Assembly: GCF_001642805.2 (NCBI RefSeq)
Contig: NZ_CP016948.1
Coordinates: 2,666,001 to 2,730,000 of the forward strand
Source of the DNA: Serratia surfactantfaciens
Lineage (GTDB): Bacteria; Pseudomonadota; Gammaproteobacteria; Enterobacterales; Enterobacteriaceae
Reading direction: 5' to 3'
Length of the DNA: 64,000 nucleotides
The position numbers and the translations under genes were made by a program. Positions 8,595 through 21,917 of this stretch are shown in pieces. The first letter of the stretch is position 1. Every line of letters starts with the position of its first letter. The notes beneath the pieces were generated by a model. The model had not been told where the DNA came from and ran no database searches. It saw only the letters and a list, made by a program, of their open reading frames with translations.

Positions 8595-9287
8595 TTAGCA
8601 AAAAATAAAGGTCGTGACGTCGTCACCTTCACGCCAAAAACGCCCGCTGAACCGGCGCCCGGCGGGGCAATGCGGCGTCAATGTCTTAAGCAGCTCTAAT
8701 ACGAACGTCTGCCGCTGCACGTCCACGGCCGTCATGCGCGCATCAAGAAAGTCAAAGTAACAGCGCACCTGCGGATAAAGCGTCTTGAACAGGCTCTCTT
8801 TGGCGGAAAACGTCAGCGTCAGCAGCGCGTTGAACGGCAGCGCCTCGCGCAGCAACGCCTCGCGCTCCGTCGGCGAAACGATCGCCCCCCACAGCTCCTC
8901 CGCCCGCTCGTCAGACAGCAGCGTCTCCACATCCAGCCCAACGCCGCCCAGCCCGCTCTCGCGGTGCACGGCGCACAGCGCGGTATTCGAATTATGGCTC
9001 AGCGCACCGGCGATGCCAGCCGGCCACTGCGGCGCGCGATCTTCGCCGCGCGCCAGAGTGAAATCGGCGAAACCGAACGGCGCCAACAGCTGCCGCGCCA
9101 GAACGCGTCCGGCCAGATACTCCGCACGGCGCTTCGGCACCGCGCGCGCCAGATGATCCGGCAGCGTAAAGCCCAATGCAGAAAAGCTGTCGTCGCGATA
9201 TTCCGCCAGCGCAAACTGGCAGCGCGCCACCTGGCCCGGATAACCGTCCGGCGTGAAAAAGTTGATATTGCGGATAAAAGTGGGCAA
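8595..9287 (-). CDS. entD: Sfp-type 4'-phosphopantetheinyl transferase (EntD-like)
   Basis: A 230-residue enzyme that attaches the phosphopantetheine arm of coenzyme A to carrier domains of siderophore synthetases. Mg2+ and CoA motifs are visible: GLDVE (117-121, with Asp119 and Glu121) and FSAKES (160-165). The apparent start is TTG with a weak ribosome site, so the true start is uncertain. It lies directly upstream of entC in the same direction but is separated from it by 190 bases holding the Fur boxes. No carrier protein or NRPS is in the window. Confidence 0.85.
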   Translation of the reverse strand: MPTFIRNINFFTPDGYPGQVARCQFALAEYRDDSFSALGFTLPDHLARAVPKRRAEYLAGRVLARQLLAPFGFADFTLARGEDRAPQWPAGIAGALSHNSNTALCAVHRESGLGGVGLDVETLLSDERAEELWGAIVSPTEREALLREALPFNALLTLTFSAKESLFKTLYPQVRCYFDFLDARMTAVDVQRQTFVLELLKTLTPHCPAGRRFSGRFWREGDDVTTFIFC

Positions 9288-9414
9288 CGGCAGTATCCAT
9301 GATAAGCAGGCAGGCTGATGATGTTAGCCCCCGAAACGGCCTGCAACAATGACTCTGGGCAAAATAAATGGCGTTAAGGCCGGCACGGCGGCGCGTTAGC
9401 CGGGATGGGAAGAG

Positions 9415-9442
9415 GCCTCTCCCCCGCAACCGGGAGAGAGGC
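9415..9442 (-). terminator. Terminator hairpin after agp
   Basis: Twelve-base arms with one mismatch and a four-base loop begin seven bases past the agp stop on the minus strand. The following bases are pyrimidine-rich (CTCTTCCC) rather than a pure T run. It would separate agp from entD. Confidence 0.55.
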
Positions 9443-9448
9443 TGGGCA

Positions 9449-10678
9449 TTACAGGATGCCCTTCATGGTCTTTTCGAAATCGCTCCAGGCGCAGAAACCG
9501 TCCTTGTCGATCGGGCAACCTTTCAGCGCCAGCGTTACGCGCTGCGGCGGGGTTTGCAGCGTCAGCGGCGTCGCCTTGCGCAGCTGTTCGGTGGACTGAT
9601 AGACGTACTCGATCTTCAGCAATTCACGGTCGTTCTGCGCGTCGCGCCAGCGTTGGAACACCAGCTTGCCGCCGATCGGCGTTTTCTCATACTGCTGCGG
9701 CAGCTGATACGGCTGGAACTGCATGGCCGACAGCAGCGAAGCGATATTGGAGTCGTGGCCGACCAGCACCGTCAGCTTCGGCGCGTCCGGTTTGCGCTCG
9801 CCGAGCAGCGCGTTGTTGATATAGGTCAGCAGCGGTTTGGCGACGTTTTGCGCCACCACCGGCGAGGTGAACAGCGAATCCTGATAGCCGTCTTTCAGCT
9901 GCGCCAGCTGTTTCCACTGATGCGGGGTGGCGATTTTGCCCCAGGCCACCTCTTTCATCGGGAAACCTTCGTAGTACTGCAACATAAAGGCGTCCACCAG
10001 CGAGTTGCCCACCCGCAGCGGGCCGGAGACGCCCGGCTCTTTGCCCGGCACCGCGCTCATCACGCTGGCTTCTTTGGTCAGATCGCAGTGTTTGTCGGTC
10101 TTGCAGGCGGCGGAATCCTTGTAATCGATGATCTTCGCCAGCTGTTGGTAAGAGGCGTCCAGCTTCAGCGATCCCAGCGCGGCGTTCATCGCCGCCAGCG
10201 CCTGCTGGTTGAAGGCTTCGCTAGTGTCGGTGATGATCGGGTTGAAGGTCGGATCCATCTCACCCATCTTGTCCTGATGGTGCACGCTGACGTCGCAGCC
10301 CGGGAACGCGCCGTTGCTGAAGAACTGCGCGGTGGCCACCGTGCGCTGCAGGCTGTTGGCGTAGACATACACGCTGCCGGCGGTCGGGCAGCCCTCTTGC
10401 GGCAACAGGCCGGTCTGCTTCAGCCAGGCATTGAAGTAGTGCCCCATGTACACTTCCAGCACCCCGCCCTTGGTGGTCAGCTGGCCGCCCGGCGTTTCCC
10501 AGGCCGGCCAGGCCTTCGGCGTAGACTGCGCCAGCACGCTGCCGTTATTGGCCAGCGGCGCACGCAGGTTATGGCGGCTCATCACCAGCACCTGTTCCAG
10601 TTGATAACCGCCGGCTTCCGCCAGCGCGTTCCCGGTGAATAACAAAGGCAGGCACAGCAATAACGTTTTTTTTCTCAT
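9449..10678 (-). CDS. agp: Periplasmic glucose-1-phosphatase
   Basis: A 409-residue histidine acid phosphatase. A Sec signal peptide (cleavage likely after LAEA or NALA, about residue 20) precedes the catalytic RHNLRAP motif (His36), with the second catalytic HD in [10 protein letters not shown]. Length and sequence follow E. coli Agp (413 residues) nearly end to end. It cleaves glucose 1-phosphate so that the cell can use glucose; some members also act on phytate. It has its own terminator and no operon partner. Confidence 0.94.
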   Translation of the reverse strand: MRKKTLLLCLPLLFTGNALAEAGGYQLEQVLVMSRHNLRAPLANNGSVLAQSTPKAWPAWETPGGQLTTKGGVLEVYMGHYFNAWLKQTGLLPQEGCPTAGSVYVYANSLQRTVATAQFFSNGAFPGCDVSVHHQDKMGEMDPTFNPIITDTSEAFNQQALAAMNAALGSLKLDASYQQLAKIIDYKDSAACKTDKHCDLTKEASVMSAVPGKEPGVSGPLRVGNSLVDAFMLQYYEGFPMKEVAWGKIATPHQWKQLAQLKDGYQDSLFTSPVVAQNVAKPLLTYINNALLGERKPDAPKLTVLVGHDSNIASLLSAMQFQPYQLPQQYEKTPIGGKLVFQRWRDAQNDRELLKIEYVYQSTEQLRKATPLTLQTPPQRVTLALKGCPIDKDGFCAWSDFEKTMKGIL

Positions 10679-10789
10679 CCGCAGAGGCTCCCGGAAAATG
10701 ATTATTTTTAAGGTGTTAGCGTTTGCCTGAGTATGATGGCGAGGTTAGTGTGACAAGTGTGTGACAGGGTTCACGGGAAAAGATCGTAC

Positions 10790-10815
10790 CAGCGGCCACC
10801 GGGCGGCGGCCGCTG
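10790..10815 (-). terminator. Hairpin after citT, end of the cit operon
   Basis: Eight-base arms CAGCGGCC and GGCCGCTG with a ten-base loop start nine bases after the citT stop. On the minus strand a short TTTT follows after eight more bases. A plausible end of the operon transcript. Confidence 0.5.
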
Positions 10816-10824
10816 TGCTTCAAC

Positions 10825-12288
10825 TCAGTACCACAGGCTCATGATCGGCCAGCCGATCAGCAGCAGCGCGGCGATGTACACCACGCCGAGAATGCCGCCC
10901 AGGCGCCAGTAGTCTTTCGATTTCACGTAGCCGCAGCCATAGATGATGACCCCCGGCCCGGTGGCGTACGGCGTCAGCACGCCCATGATGCCGATCGACA
11001 GCACCAGCAGCATCGACAGCTGCTCCATCGGCACGCCCGGCAGCCCTTTACCGACCGCCAGGATCACCGGCAGCATGGTGGCGGTATGCGCCGATAGGCT
11101 GGCGAACAGATAGTGGGCGAAGTAGAACACCAGCACCAGCGCCACCACCGTCATGTTCGGCGAGAAGCCGTCCAGATGGGTGCTCATGGTCTGGGCGAAC
11201 CAGTCGATAAAGCCGGAGCGCGTCAGGCCGTTGGCCATCACCACCAGCGTCGCCAGGTTAACCAGCGTGTTCCAGGCGCTGGAATATTTGGTGATCTCTT
11301 TCCACGACACCACGTGCAGTGCCAGCATCAGCGACACCGCCAGCAGACACACCGCGGTGGCGTCCAGCATTTTGCCGCCGAATACCCACAGGCACAGGCT
11401 GAGCAGCACCAGGCCGATCAGGGTGTATTCCTTGCGCGTCAGCTTGCCCATTTCCCCCAGCGCGGTATCCGCCCAGGCGGCCACTTCGCTGCTGTGGGTC
11501 ACGCCCGGTTTGTACAGGTAATAGGAAATCAGCGGCGCGATGATCAGCAACAGCAGACCGACCGGCAGGAACGCCAGGAACCACTGCATCCAGCTGATGT
11601 GCACCCCGGCGATCTTGCCGACGAACTCGATGCCCAGCACGTTCGGCGCAGCGCCAGTGACGAACATCGAGGAGCTGATGCTGGTACCGACCACCATCAT
11701 CCACATCAGGTAACCACCGATGCGGCGCGAGGAGGGATCGTTAGGGAAAGAGTCGAACAGCGGCGGCAGGTTTTTCACCACCGGGAACACGGTGCCGCCG
11801 GTGCGCGCAGTGTTGGACGGCGTGAACGGCGCCAGCAGGATATCGATGATCACCACCGCATAGCCCAGCGTCAGCGTGCGCTTGCCCATGAACTTCACCA
11901 GGAACAGTGCGATGCGCCGCCCCAGCCCGGTGGCCTCGTAGCCCAGCGCGAAGATAAAGGCGCCGAACACCAGCCAGACGGTGGTGCTGGAGAAGCCCGC
12001 CAGCCCCCATTTCAGCGCCTCTTTACCGGCCTTGAAGCCCGGCTCCGCCAGTTCCTGCGCGCCGAACAGCACCCAGTTGGCGCTGAGCACGCTGACGGTC
12101 ACGGCGATAAAGCTGATGGCGGTGGCCGGGATCGGCTCCAGAATCATGCCGACGATCATCGCCACGAAGATGGCGAAGTAGTGCCACGCCTGCGGCGGCA
12201 TGCCGTCGGGCACCGGTATCAATAACAGGATCGCGAGCACCGCCAGCGGCGCTATCGCTTTCCAGATCTTTTCCTGGGTTTGGGACAT
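10825..12288 (-). CDS. citT: Citrate:succinate antiporter CitT
   Basis: A 487-residue inner-membrane carrier of the divalent anion:Na+ symporter (DASS) superfamily. It exchanges external citrate for internal succinate, which lets citrate enter anaerobically. About 12 hydrophobic segments are visible, with family blocks FTPSNTARTGGTVFPV and SLSAHTATMLPVI. The ATG at 12288 is chosen for its AGGAG seven bases upstream and for the family length; the frame extends a little further. It is the last gene of citCDEFXGT, 25 bases after citG, as in E. coli. Confidence 0.93.
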   Translation of the reverse strand: MSQTQEKIWKAIAPLAVLAILLLIPVPDGMPPQAWHYFAIFVAMIVGMILEPIPATAISFIAVTVSVLSANWVLFGAQELAEPGFKAGKEALKWGLAGFSSTTVWLVFGAFIFALGYEATGLGRRIALFLVKFMGKRTLTLGYAVVIIDILLAPFTPSNTARTGGTVFPVVKNLPPLFDSFPNDPSSRRIGGYLMWMMVVGTSISSSMFVTGAAPNVLGIEFVGKIAGVHISWMQWFLAFLPVGLLLLIIAPLISYYLYKPGVTHSSEVAAWADTALGEMGKLTRKEYTLIGLVLLSLCLWVFGGKMLDATAVCLLAVSLMLALHVVSWKEITKYSSAWNTLVNLATLVVMANGLTRSGFIDWFAQTMSTHLDGFSPNMTVVALVLVFYFAHYLFASLSAHTATMLPVILAVGKGLPGVPMEQLSMLLVLSIGIMGVLTPYATGPGVIIYGCGYVKSKDYWRLGGILGVVYIAALLLIGWPIMSLWY

Positions 12289-12313
12289 GGGGACTCTCCT
12301 GAAGGCTTGGTTA

Positions 12314-13198
12314 TTATTCTTGGGCACCCAGCTGCGCCAGCAGCCAGGTCACTATCAACAAGTCGGCGCTGCCGCCGGGACTGAGGTTGCGGGCAATGCA
12401 GTCGGCATCGAAGCGCCGCAGGCGCGCCAGGCCAACCTCCCCGGCCGAGCCGCCCTGCGCCAGCAGCAACGCCGCCTGGCGCCGTAGCCAGCGCAGTCCG
12501 AGCATGCCGCCGCGCGAGGCGACGTTGGTGTCACCGTTGTGGGCCATCAGCCACAGCAGACTGTCCAGCAGCGCCCGCTGTTCGTCGCCGTCAGCGGCCA
12601 ACCGTTGCCGATACAGCGGCAGCGCGCCGTCCAGCACCAGCCGAAAACCGGCTTCCGCCTCGCCGCGCGCGCCGCTGAGGCCGTAGGCAGCGAACAGCCT
12701 CTGACCGGCGGTCTGCCCGGCGTTGTTGCGTCGCAGCTCGCGGTCCACCAGCCCCCGACACATCGCCGCCGTTTCGGCGCACAGCGCCGCTGCGCCGATG
12801 GCGCGCCCCTGCTGCTGCAGGCGGCCGAAGGCGGCGCACAGCAACCCGAGCGAGAACACGCTGCCTTTGTGGGTGTTAATGCCGCCGGTGGCGCGAAACA
12901 TCTGGTTTTCGCAGGCCAGGCCCAGCGGCCGCAGCCGCGCCAGCTGCTGCTCTGCCGGCAGAGCCGCGTCTTCGCGCCCGCGTTGGATAAAGCGCGGCAG
13001 CCACACGCCGATGGCGCGGGCGCTGCGGTAAAAATGCCCGAGATCCATGTCGCGGTGGGCGCCGGTGTTATGGCGATCCACCAGCCCCGGTTTGGGCGTG
13101 AGGTTGACTTCCACCAGCAGCGCGCGAAAGGCGGCGCGGGCGAAGTCGCAGGCCGGTTCGGCACGGCGGGCGGGCAGATTAATCGGCAGAGATCGCAT
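12314..13198 (-). CDS. citG: Triphosphoribosyl-dephospho-CoA synthase CitG
   Basis: A protein of about 294 residues that joins ATP and dephospho-CoA to make the precursor of the citrate lyase prosthetic group. Family blocks are [30 protein letters not shown] and [12 protein letters not shown]. The ATG at 13198 (MRSLPINL) is preferred over one eight codons upstream. Either way it overlaps the end of citX, which suggests coupled translation. It is a separate gene, unlike the citXG fusions in some bacteria. Confidence 0.93.
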   Translation of the reverse strand: MRSLPINLPARRAEPACDFARAAFRALLVEVNLTPKPGLVDRHNTGAHRDMDLGHFYRSARAIGVWLPRFIQRGREDAALPAEQQLARLRPLGLACENQMFRATGGINTHKGSVFSLGLLCAAFGRLQQQGRAIGAAALCAETAAMCRGLVDRELRRNNAGQTAGQRLFAAYGLSGARGEAEAGFRLVLDGALPLYRQRLAADGDEQRALLDSLLWLMAHNGDTNVASRGGMLGLRWLRRQAALLLAQGGSAGEVGLARLRRFDADCIARNLSPGGSADLLIVTWLLAQLGAQE

Positions 13199-13727
13199 CG
13201 TTGAACATCCTTTCCATTTCATGCAGCAGTTGCTCGCTGCTATGCCGCCGCTGGCGGGCGCAGATCTTGGCCGGTTGGCCGCACAGCAAACAGCGCCGTT
13301 CCGGCAGGCCGATATCGCGGCGCGACAAAATGCGCCCCTGCGTATCCAGCACGTCGATGTCCCACAGCCGGCCGATCGGGCGGCTCACCTCCAGCTGCAT
13401 GGCGCAGTCCTTCACCCGCTGGGCATCGGCGCGTAGCGCGACAAACCCTTCGCAGCCGGTGGAGAGCGCCAGCGCTTCGGCCTGCGGGCTGGGCCAGCCC
13501 TGTTCGGCGCACAGCCGCAGCAGCGCCGCCCACCCCAGGTTGAAGATGCCGCGCGTCAGCGCGCTGTCCTTCACCGGGCCGGGCACCACCAGCGTCAGCA
13601 CCAGCAGCGTGCACTGGTGCTGCGCCAGCCACGCCTGCTGGCGCGCCTGGCGGCATTCGCGGCTGGTGAGCAGCTCCGGCAGGCTGACCGCGCGTTCGGC
13701 GGCCAGTTGGGGATCGACGGCGGCCAT
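13179..13727 (-). CDS. citX: Holo-citrate lyase synthase CitX
   Basis: A 182-residue apo-citrate lyase phosphoribosyl-dephospho-CoA transferase. It transfers the prosthetic group made by CitG onto a serine of CitD. The family blocks [25 protein letters not shown] and the Cys-containing [11 protein letters not shown] are visible. The start lies only a few bases from the citF stop, with GGAG upstream, inside the cit operon. Confidence 0.92.
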   Translation of the reverse strand: MAAVDPQLAAERAVSLPELLTSRECRQARQQAWLAQHQCTLLVLTLVVPGPVKDSALTRGIFNLGWAALLRLCAEQGWPSPQAEALALSTGCEGFVALRADAQRVKDCAMQLEVSRPIGRLWDIDVLDTQGRILSRRDIGLPERRCLLCGQPAKICARQRRHSSEQLLHEMERMFNDAISAD

Positions 13728-13730
13728 CGA

Positions 13731-15239
13731 TTACTCCGCCACCTGATGCACCACGTCGATCACCGAGCCGTCGCGGTAACGCACCACCGCCACCACCTTG
13801 TCGGTAAAGGCGATCGGCTGCGGTTCGCCGGTCAGCTGCAGCGCGCGGGCGCGCAGCCAGTCGATGCTCACCACCTCGAGCCCAGCCTCCCGCAGGCGCT
13901 GCGCCAGCTCCGGCCGCGCCGGGTTGACGGCGATGCCGTGGTCGGTCACCAGAATGTCGATGCTGGAGCCCGGCGTGACGCAGGTGGTCACCTGCTCCAC
14001 CAGCGTCGGAATGCGCCCACGCACCAGCGGCGCGACGATGATCGCCAGCCGCGCGGCGGCGGCGGTGTCGCAGTGGCCGCCGGACGCGCCGCGCAGCACG
14101 CCGTCGGAGCCGGTCAGCACGTTAACGTTGAAGCCGGTATCGATCTCGAGCGCGCTCAGCACCACCACGTCGAGCCGATCGACCGACGCCCCCTTGGAGC
14201 TGAAGTTGGCGTACTGGTTGGCGCTGATTTCGATATGGCGCGGGTTGCGCGCCAGCGAGGTCGCCGCCGCCCGATCGAAGCTCTGCACGTCCAGCAGCTT
14301 GCCGATTAGCCCTTTCTCGTGCAGATCCACCATGGTCGAGGTGATGCCGCCGAGGGCGAACGCGGCGCGAATGCCGCGGGCGCGCATCTTGTCCTCCAGG
14401 AACCGGGTCACCGCCAACGAGGCACCGCCGGTGCCGGTTTGCAGCGAGAAGCCTTCGGTGAAGTAGCCGGAGCCGGCGATCACCTCGGCGGCGCGGCGGG
14501 CGATCAGCAGCTCACGCGGGTTCGAGGTCATGCGCGTGGCGTCGGCGCCGATCTTGTCGGCGTCCCCCACCCGCTCCAGCTGCACGATCAGGTCCACCCG
14601 ATCCTGCGCCAGGCTGGCGGGATGATGCGGATACGGCACCAGTTGCTCGGTCAACAGCACCACGGTGCCCGCCGCCTCGGCGTCCACCCGCGCATAGCCG
14701 AGCGAGCCGCAGCAGGCTTCACCGCTGTAGCCGTTGGCGTTGCCGAACTCATCGCAGGCCGGCACGCCGAGGAAGGCCACGTCTATCTTCAGCTCGCCGG
14801 ATTCGATCAGGTTGACCCGGCCGCCGTGCGAATGAATTTGCACCGGCTCCGCCAGCAGCCCGCGTGAAACGGCGTCCGCCAGCGGGCCACGCAACCCGGA
14901 AGTGTAAATGCGGCTCACCACGCCGTGGCGAATGTGTTCAACCAACGGCGCGTGGCAATCGGTCAGCGAACTGGAGGCCAGCGTCAGGTTGCGGAACCCC
15001 ATCGCCGCCAGCGTCTCCATCACCTGGTTGAGGGTCAAATCGCCGCCGCGAAACGCATGGTGGAAAGAGATGGTCATGCCGTCCTGCAATCCGCTGCGGC
15101 GCACCGCCTCTTGCAAGGAATCGCACAACTTGAGATCGCGCGGTTTGCGCGCCTGCAGATTGGCCTTGGAGACGTCCTGATAGCCCGGCAGATCCGCCGG
15201 GTTGGCGAAGGTCATCAATCGTTGTTGGCGGTTCATCAT
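13731..15239 (-). CDS. citF: Citrate lyase alpha subunit CitF
   Basis: A 502-residue citrate:acetyl-ACP transferase subunit. It exchanges the acetyl group on the CitD thioester arm for citrate in the first half-reaction of citrate cleavage. It matches the family over full length, with blocks [30 protein letters not shown] and [19 protein letters not shown]. The ATGA overlap with citE indicates coupling; a second ATG one codon later is an alternative start. Confidence 0.95.
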   Translation of the reverse strand: MMNRQQRLMTFANPADLPGYQDVSKANLQARKPRDLKLCDSLQEAVRRSGLQDGMTISFHHAFRGGDLTLNQVMETLAAMGFRNLTLASSSLTDCHAPLVEHIRHGVVSRIYTSGLRGPLADAVSRGLLAEPVQIHSHGGRVNLIESGELKIDVAFLGVPACDEFGNANGYSGEACCGSLGYARVDAEAAGTVVLLTEQLVPYPHHPASLAQDRVDLIVQLERVGDADKIGADATRMTSNPRELLIARRAAEVIAGSGYFTEGFSLQTGTGGASLAVTRFLEDKMRARGIRAAFALGGITSTMVDLHEKGLIGKLLDVQSFDRAAATSLARNPRHIEISANQYANFSSKGASVDRLDVVVLSALEIDTGFNVNVLTGSDGVLRGASGGHCDTAAAARLAIIVAPLVRGRIPTLVEQVTTCVTPGSSIDILVTDHGIAVNPARPELAQRLREAGLEVVSIDWLRARALQLTGEPQPIAFTDKVVAVVRYRDGSVIDVVHQVAE

Positions 15240-16156
15240 GCTTCCTCCCCGTGCTGAGCCGGTTCTTCCCGTAAGCCGGACAGCGCGGCGCGCTCCAGCA
15301 CCAGCCGGGCGCGTTCAATCACCGGGCTGTCGACCATTTTTCCGTTGAGCGACACCACGCCGCGTCCTTCCCGCTCCGCCGCTTCGGCGGCGTCCACCAC
15401 CCGCTGCGCGTGCGCCACCTCTTTGGCGGTCGGTGCGTACAGGTTGTGCAGCAGCTCAATCTGGCGCGGGTTGATCAGCGATTTGCCGTCGAAGCCGAGC
15501 TGTTTGATCAGCGCCGCCTCCTGCAGGAAACCGGCCTCGTTATTGGCGTCGGAGTAGACGGTGTCGAACGCCTGAATGCCGGCGGCGCGCGCCGCCTGCA
15601 GCAGCGAGCAACGGGCGAACAGCAGCTCGATGCCTTCCGGCGAGCGTTCGGTGCGCAGGTTGCGTACATAGTCTTCCGCCCCCAGCGCGATGCCGATAAG
15701 ACGCGGCGAAGCGTGCGCGATCGCCACCGCGTTGGTGATGCCCTGCGCCGATTCGATCGCCGCCAACAGCCCGGTGCTGCCGACCGGCCGGCCGCAGGCC
15801 GCTTCGATGGCGGCAATCTCGCGCTCCATGTCGATAACGTCCTGCGCGCTGTCGGTCTTAGGCAGACGCACGATGTCTGCGCCGCCGCGCACCACCGCCT
15901 GCAGGTCCGCCAGGCCGTAGGCGGAGTCGAGCGCATTGACGCGCACGATGGTTTCCACCTCCTGGTACAGCGGGTGCTGCAACGCGTGGTACACCAGCCG
16001 GCGCGCCGCGTCTTTTTCACGCAGGATTACCGAGTCTTCCAGATCGAACATCAGCGCGTCGGCCTGGTAGATAAAGGCGTTGCTGACCATCGCCGCGTTG
16101 GCGCCGGGAACGAACAGCATGCTGCGGCGCAGCCGGGTTTTATTCAGCGTTTTCAT
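15236..16156 (-). CDS. citE: Citrate lyase beta subunit CitE
   Basis: A 306-residue HpcH/HpaI-fold citryl-ACP lyase that cleaves the citryl thioester to oxaloacetate and acetyl-ACP using Mg2+. The blocks [33 protein letters not shown] and [15 protein letters not shown] are typical. The ATG follows GGGAGGCGAAAG inside the end of citD, giving a 17-base overlap. Confidence 0.95.
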   Translation of the reverse strand: MKTLNKTRLRRSMLFVPGANAAMVSNAFIYQADALMFDLEDSVILREKDAARRLVYHALQHPLYQEVETIVRVNALDSAYGLADLQAVVRGGADIVRLPKTDSAQDVIDMEREIAAIEAACGRPVGSTGLLAAIESAQGITNAVAIAHASPRLIGIALGAEDYVRNLRTERSPEGIELLFARCSLLQAARAAGIQAFDTVYSDANNEAGFLQEAALIKQLGFDGKSLINPRQIELLHNLYAPTAKEVAHAQRVVDAAEAAEREGRGVVSLNGKMVDSPVIERARLVLERAALSGLREEPAQHGEEA

Positions 16157-16451
16157 CTTTCGCCTCCCACGGCAGTTGGCCGCCCTCGCAGGCGCGCATC
16201 AGCGCGGTTTCCAGCCGGGCGCGCAGCACGCAGTCCAGCGCGCCTTTGTCGTCAACGATCACCTGCACCGGCTCCACCTCATAACGCTGCAGCACTTCCA
16301 GCAAGGTGTGGCGGATAGCCGCGCCGAACTGTTTTTCCACGCTGCTGGCGATCAGCAGATCGTGCTGCGGTCCCTCGGCGGGCGCGATGCGCACCATGAC
16401 ATCGCTGGATTCCAGCGTGCCGGCCATTGCTTCTCGGATAATTTTCATCAT
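16140..16451 (-). CDS. citD: Citrate lyase acyl carrier protein CitD
   Basis: The 103-residue gamma subunit carrying the phosphoribosyl-dephospho-CoA arm. The modified serine lies in AGTLESSDV (Ser14 counting from the second Met, the position used in E. coli). Two tandem ATG codons exist; the first overlaps the citC stop as ATGA. Confidence 0.94.
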   Translation of the reverse strand: MMKIIREAMAGTLESSDVMVRIAPAEGPQHDLLIASSVEKQFGAAIRHTLLEVLQRYEVEPVQVIVDDKGALDCVLRARLETALMRACEGGQLPWEAKDENAE

Positions 16452-17518
16452 TCACCTGATTGTGCGGACTCAAAAGGATGCGGGGCCGCCTTGGCCCGGC
16501 GCTGCGTTTGCAGATCCTGCAGGTAGTACAGGGTGTCCGGCGGCACCAGCGGCGCGGCGGCGTGGAAGTCCCCCGCCGCCAGCAGCTTGCGCACCCAGGA
16601 GGCGGAGATCGCCGTGCCCTGATATTGCAAACGCTCGATTTCCACCAGCGCGATCGGCGGGCTGGGCAGCGCCGGCGTTTCCAGCCAGTAGCGCATGTCG
16701 CGGTTGTATTTCGCGGTCACCGCACAGAACGGCTCGTTGCCGACGAAGCGGTGGGTAATGCCCAGCGCGGGTGCCAGATACTGGCGGAAGATCTTCAGAT
16801 CGATTTCGGTGTAACAGTCGTCGGCCACGCCCTGGTCCTTGATGAAGTAACAGGGGAAGGTGGCGCGCGAGATCACGTACTGCGAGCCTTCGTGTACCGT
16901 GAGGTTGGGGATATCGGCGGTGCCGGCCAGCACCAGCCGGCGCCGGTCTTCATAGCTGAAGCGCGAGGTGTTTTCCTTCACCAGAAACAGGTGCAGCCAG
17001 TCGCAGCGCTTGGCCGCCTGACGCACCAGATACTGATGCCCGCGGGTGAAGGGGTTGGCGTTCATCACGATGCTGCCGATGGTGTCGCCCGGCCGGCGCT
17101 GGCTCGCCAGTTGGGCGGCATAGCGCTTCAGGCGGCACGGGCTGTTTTCCATCAGCACCACGATGCCCGGCACGGTGGCGATCGGGTAGAAACCGCACTG
17201 GCGGAACAGCGGCTCGTTCTGCACCTTGGTGTAGATAAACAGCTGGGTATGGTGCCGCTCGTAGGCCAGGTTCACCAGCTCGGTCGCCAGCGCCAGCGCC
17301 AACCCTTCGCCGCGCATCAGCGGACTGATGGCGACGCATTTGATAATATTGTCGGCGATGCCGCCGCAGGCGACCAATTTGTCGTGCTGGGTAACGGTAA
17401 TAAATATTTCAACCGTAGTGTCGATATTCAGATCGTTACTGCGCAAGAAGGCGCTTATTTCCGAAATCGCTTTATGATCCGATCGCTTTACCCGATTAAA
17501 TACGGCATCGCCTAACAT
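16448..17518 (-). CDS. citC: [Citrate (pro-3S)-lyase] ligase CitC
   Basis: A 356-residue enzyme that activates citrate lyase by acetylating the thiol of its prosthetic arm at the cost of ATP. The N-terminal third has a GNAT fold ([15 protein letters not shown]). The rest is a nucleotidylyltransferase domain with [11 protein letters not shown], the HxGH-type site with the Thr-Arg-Gly-His form. It is the first gene of the cit operon and is divergent from citB. Confidence 0.94.
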   Translation of the reverse strand: MLGDAVFNRVKRSDHKAISEISAFLRSNDLNIDTTVEIFITVTQHDKLVACGGIADNIIKCVAISPLMRGEGLALALATELVNLAYERHHTQLFIYTKVQNEPLFRQCGFYPIATVPGIVVLMENSPCRLKRYAAQLASQRRPGDTIGSIVMNANPFTRGHQYLVRQAAKRCDWLHLFLVKENTSRFSYEDRRRLVLAGTADIPNLTVHEGSQYVISRATFPCYFIKDQGVADDCYTEIDLKIFRQYLAPALGITHRFVGNEPFCAVTAKYNRDMRYWLETPALPSPPIALVEIERLQYQGTAISASWVRKLLAAGDFHAAAPLVPPDTLYYLQDLQTQRRAKAAPHPFESAQSGE

Positions 17519-17831
17519 AACACGCTCTCTGGGTTAACTAACAAACAACAAGTTAAATACAAAAAGGCTTTTTAATTAACATTGACAAGGTTAATTAAAA
17601 CCTTAAAAACCATGAAGATAAACACGACATCGCACTCGATAAACCAATGGTAAACAGAAAAAAAACGCGGATTATTGACCTATTTCACAAACCGTCCCCG
17701 GTTAATAAGTTATTTAATGTTCTTTATTTGCTTAATTAATCTTATGGTGTTTATTATTGAGATAATCTTTATTTGACGCCGCAATTTACTTACATTCATT
17801 TAGCATCTTGATTGCAATAGTAGGTTTCATT
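17519..17831. promoter_or_regulatory. AT-rich divergent control region between citC and citB
   Basis: This 313-base spacer is strikingly AT-rich. It contains the palindrome TTAATTAA three times (17572-17579, 17591-17598, 17732-17739). It also has a CRP-like site, ATTGA-N6-TCACA at 17674-17689, with 8 of 10 bases matching consensus. CitB/DpiA regulators bind AT-rich DNA, and cit operons of relatives are CRP-dependent, so both controls are plausible. Exact binding sites are inferred. Confidence 0.6.
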
Positions 17832-18518
17832 ATGGAATGGCTGAACATCCTGATCGTTGAAGACGAAACGCCGCTGGCGGAGATGCATGCGGAGTTTATC
17901 CGCCAGAACGGCGGCTGCCGCCAGATTTGGCTGGCCGGTACGCTGGCGCAGGCCCGCGCCATGACCGAACGCTTCAAGCCGGACCTGATCCTGCTGGACA
18001 ACTTTCTGCCCGACGGCCAGGGCATCACCCTGCTGCGCGAACTGACGCTGAGCGGCTATCGCGGCGGCATCGTGTTCATCACCGCCGCCAGCGACATGGC
18101 CACCGTGGCCGAGGCTTTGCGTTACGGCGTGTTCGACTACCTGATCAAACCGCTGGCCTATGACCGGCTGAGCCAGACCCTTCAGCGCTTCAGCCAACGC
18201 CGCGAAGCGCTGAAGGACAAGGCGCGCCTCAACCAACGCCGCATTGACGAGATGTTCAACACCTACGCCCGCGGCGAACAGCAGGCGGCGCTGCCCGCCG
18301 GCATCGACGAGCTGACGCTGGGTAAGATCCGCGCGCTGTTCGCCGAACCCGCCGCGCGCCACACCGCTGAAAGCGTTGCGCAAAAAATGGGGCTCAGCCG
18401 CACCACCGCGCGCCGTTATCTGGAATTTTGCACCGCCGCGCAGCAGCTGCGCGCCGAGATCATTTACGGCAAGGTGGGCCGCCCACAGCGGATCTATCGC
18501 GCCGGCGAGCCGCATTAA
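17832..18518 (+). CDS. citB: Response regulator CitB/DpiA
   Basis: A 228-residue two-component response regulator. The receiver domain has acidic residues at ED(10-11), phosphoacceptor Asp56 in LILLDNFLPDG, and the Lys of LIKPLAYDR. The C-terminus has a helix-turn-helix (QKMGLSRTTARRYLEF) of the CitB class. ATG 17832 gives the family N-terminus; one eight codons upstream is less likely. Relatives activate citrate fermentation genes with the kinase CitA, but no kinase gene is on either side here: lacZ follows 102 bases later. Confidence 0.9.
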   Translation: MEWLNILIVEDETPLAEMHAEFIRQNGGCRQIWLAGTLAQARAMTERFKPDLILLDNFLPDGQGITLLRELTLSGYRGGIVFITAASDMATVAEALRYGVFDYLIKPLAYDRLSQTLQRFSQRREALKDKARLNQRRIDEMFNTYARGEQQAALPAGIDELTLGKIRALFAEPAARHTAESVAQKMGLSRTTARRYLEFCTAAQQLRAEIIYGKVGRPQRIYRAGEPH

Positions 18519-18602
18519 CGGTTATTTGATCGCCCTTGCAAGGTTGCGTGTAACCGCTTTACTTTTTATGCGCCGGTCAGCATCTTGGTGAGCATCACCT
18601 AG

Positions 18603-21710
<3,108 letters not shown>

Positions 21711-21777
21711 ATCTGCCAAAAAACTCAACGGGTTGCGCATTCTGTAAGCAAACAGTCACAGAATGTGTAATCCGCCT

Positions 21778-21806
21778 TTGACATGCCTGCGGCGCCTCGC
21801 TATTAT
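21778..21806 (+). promoter_or_regulatory. Consensus sigma70 promoter of the first tRNA-Asn gene
   Basis: TTGACA (21778-21783) and TATTAT (21801-21806) are separated by exactly 17 bases, and the tRNA begins 18 bases after the -10 box. The GC-rich stretch CGCCCCG after the -10 resembles a stringent-control discriminator. Confidence 0.85.
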
Positions 21807-21917
21807 TCGCCCCGTTCACACGATTCCTCTGTAGTTCAGTCGGTAGAACGGCGGACTGTTAATCCGTATGTCACTGGTTCGAGTCCAGTCAGAGGAGCCA
21901 TATTTAGAGAAGCCCGC
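21798..21917 (+). repeat. 120-bp direct repeat, copy 1 (tRNA-Asn locus)
   Basis: From the bases before the -10 box through the tRNA to the first arm of its terminator, this stretch is identical to 59718-59837. The -35 hexamer and spacer length are also the same, but the spacer sequence differs. Confidence 0.9.
21825..21900 (+). tRNA. tRNA-Asn (anticodon GTT), copy 1
   Basis: A 76-base tRNA. The acceptor stem TCCTCTG pairs with CAGAGGA, followed by discriminator G and an encoded CCA. The anticodon loop contains CTGTTAA with GTT at 21858-21860, and the T loop is GGTTCGAGTCC. It decodes AAC and AAU (queuosine at the wobble position is usual). Confidence 0.98.

Noticed and set aside
9368..10642. 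A 424-codon frame antisense to agp
   Set aside because: agp matches its family over full length with signal peptide and catalytic motifs; the antisense frame has none.
18542..18599. A LacI operator upstream of lacZ
   Set aside because: GGTT-N6-AACC and GGTGA-N3-TCACC are short dyads that do not match the lac operator; no lacI is nearby. Not listed as an operator.
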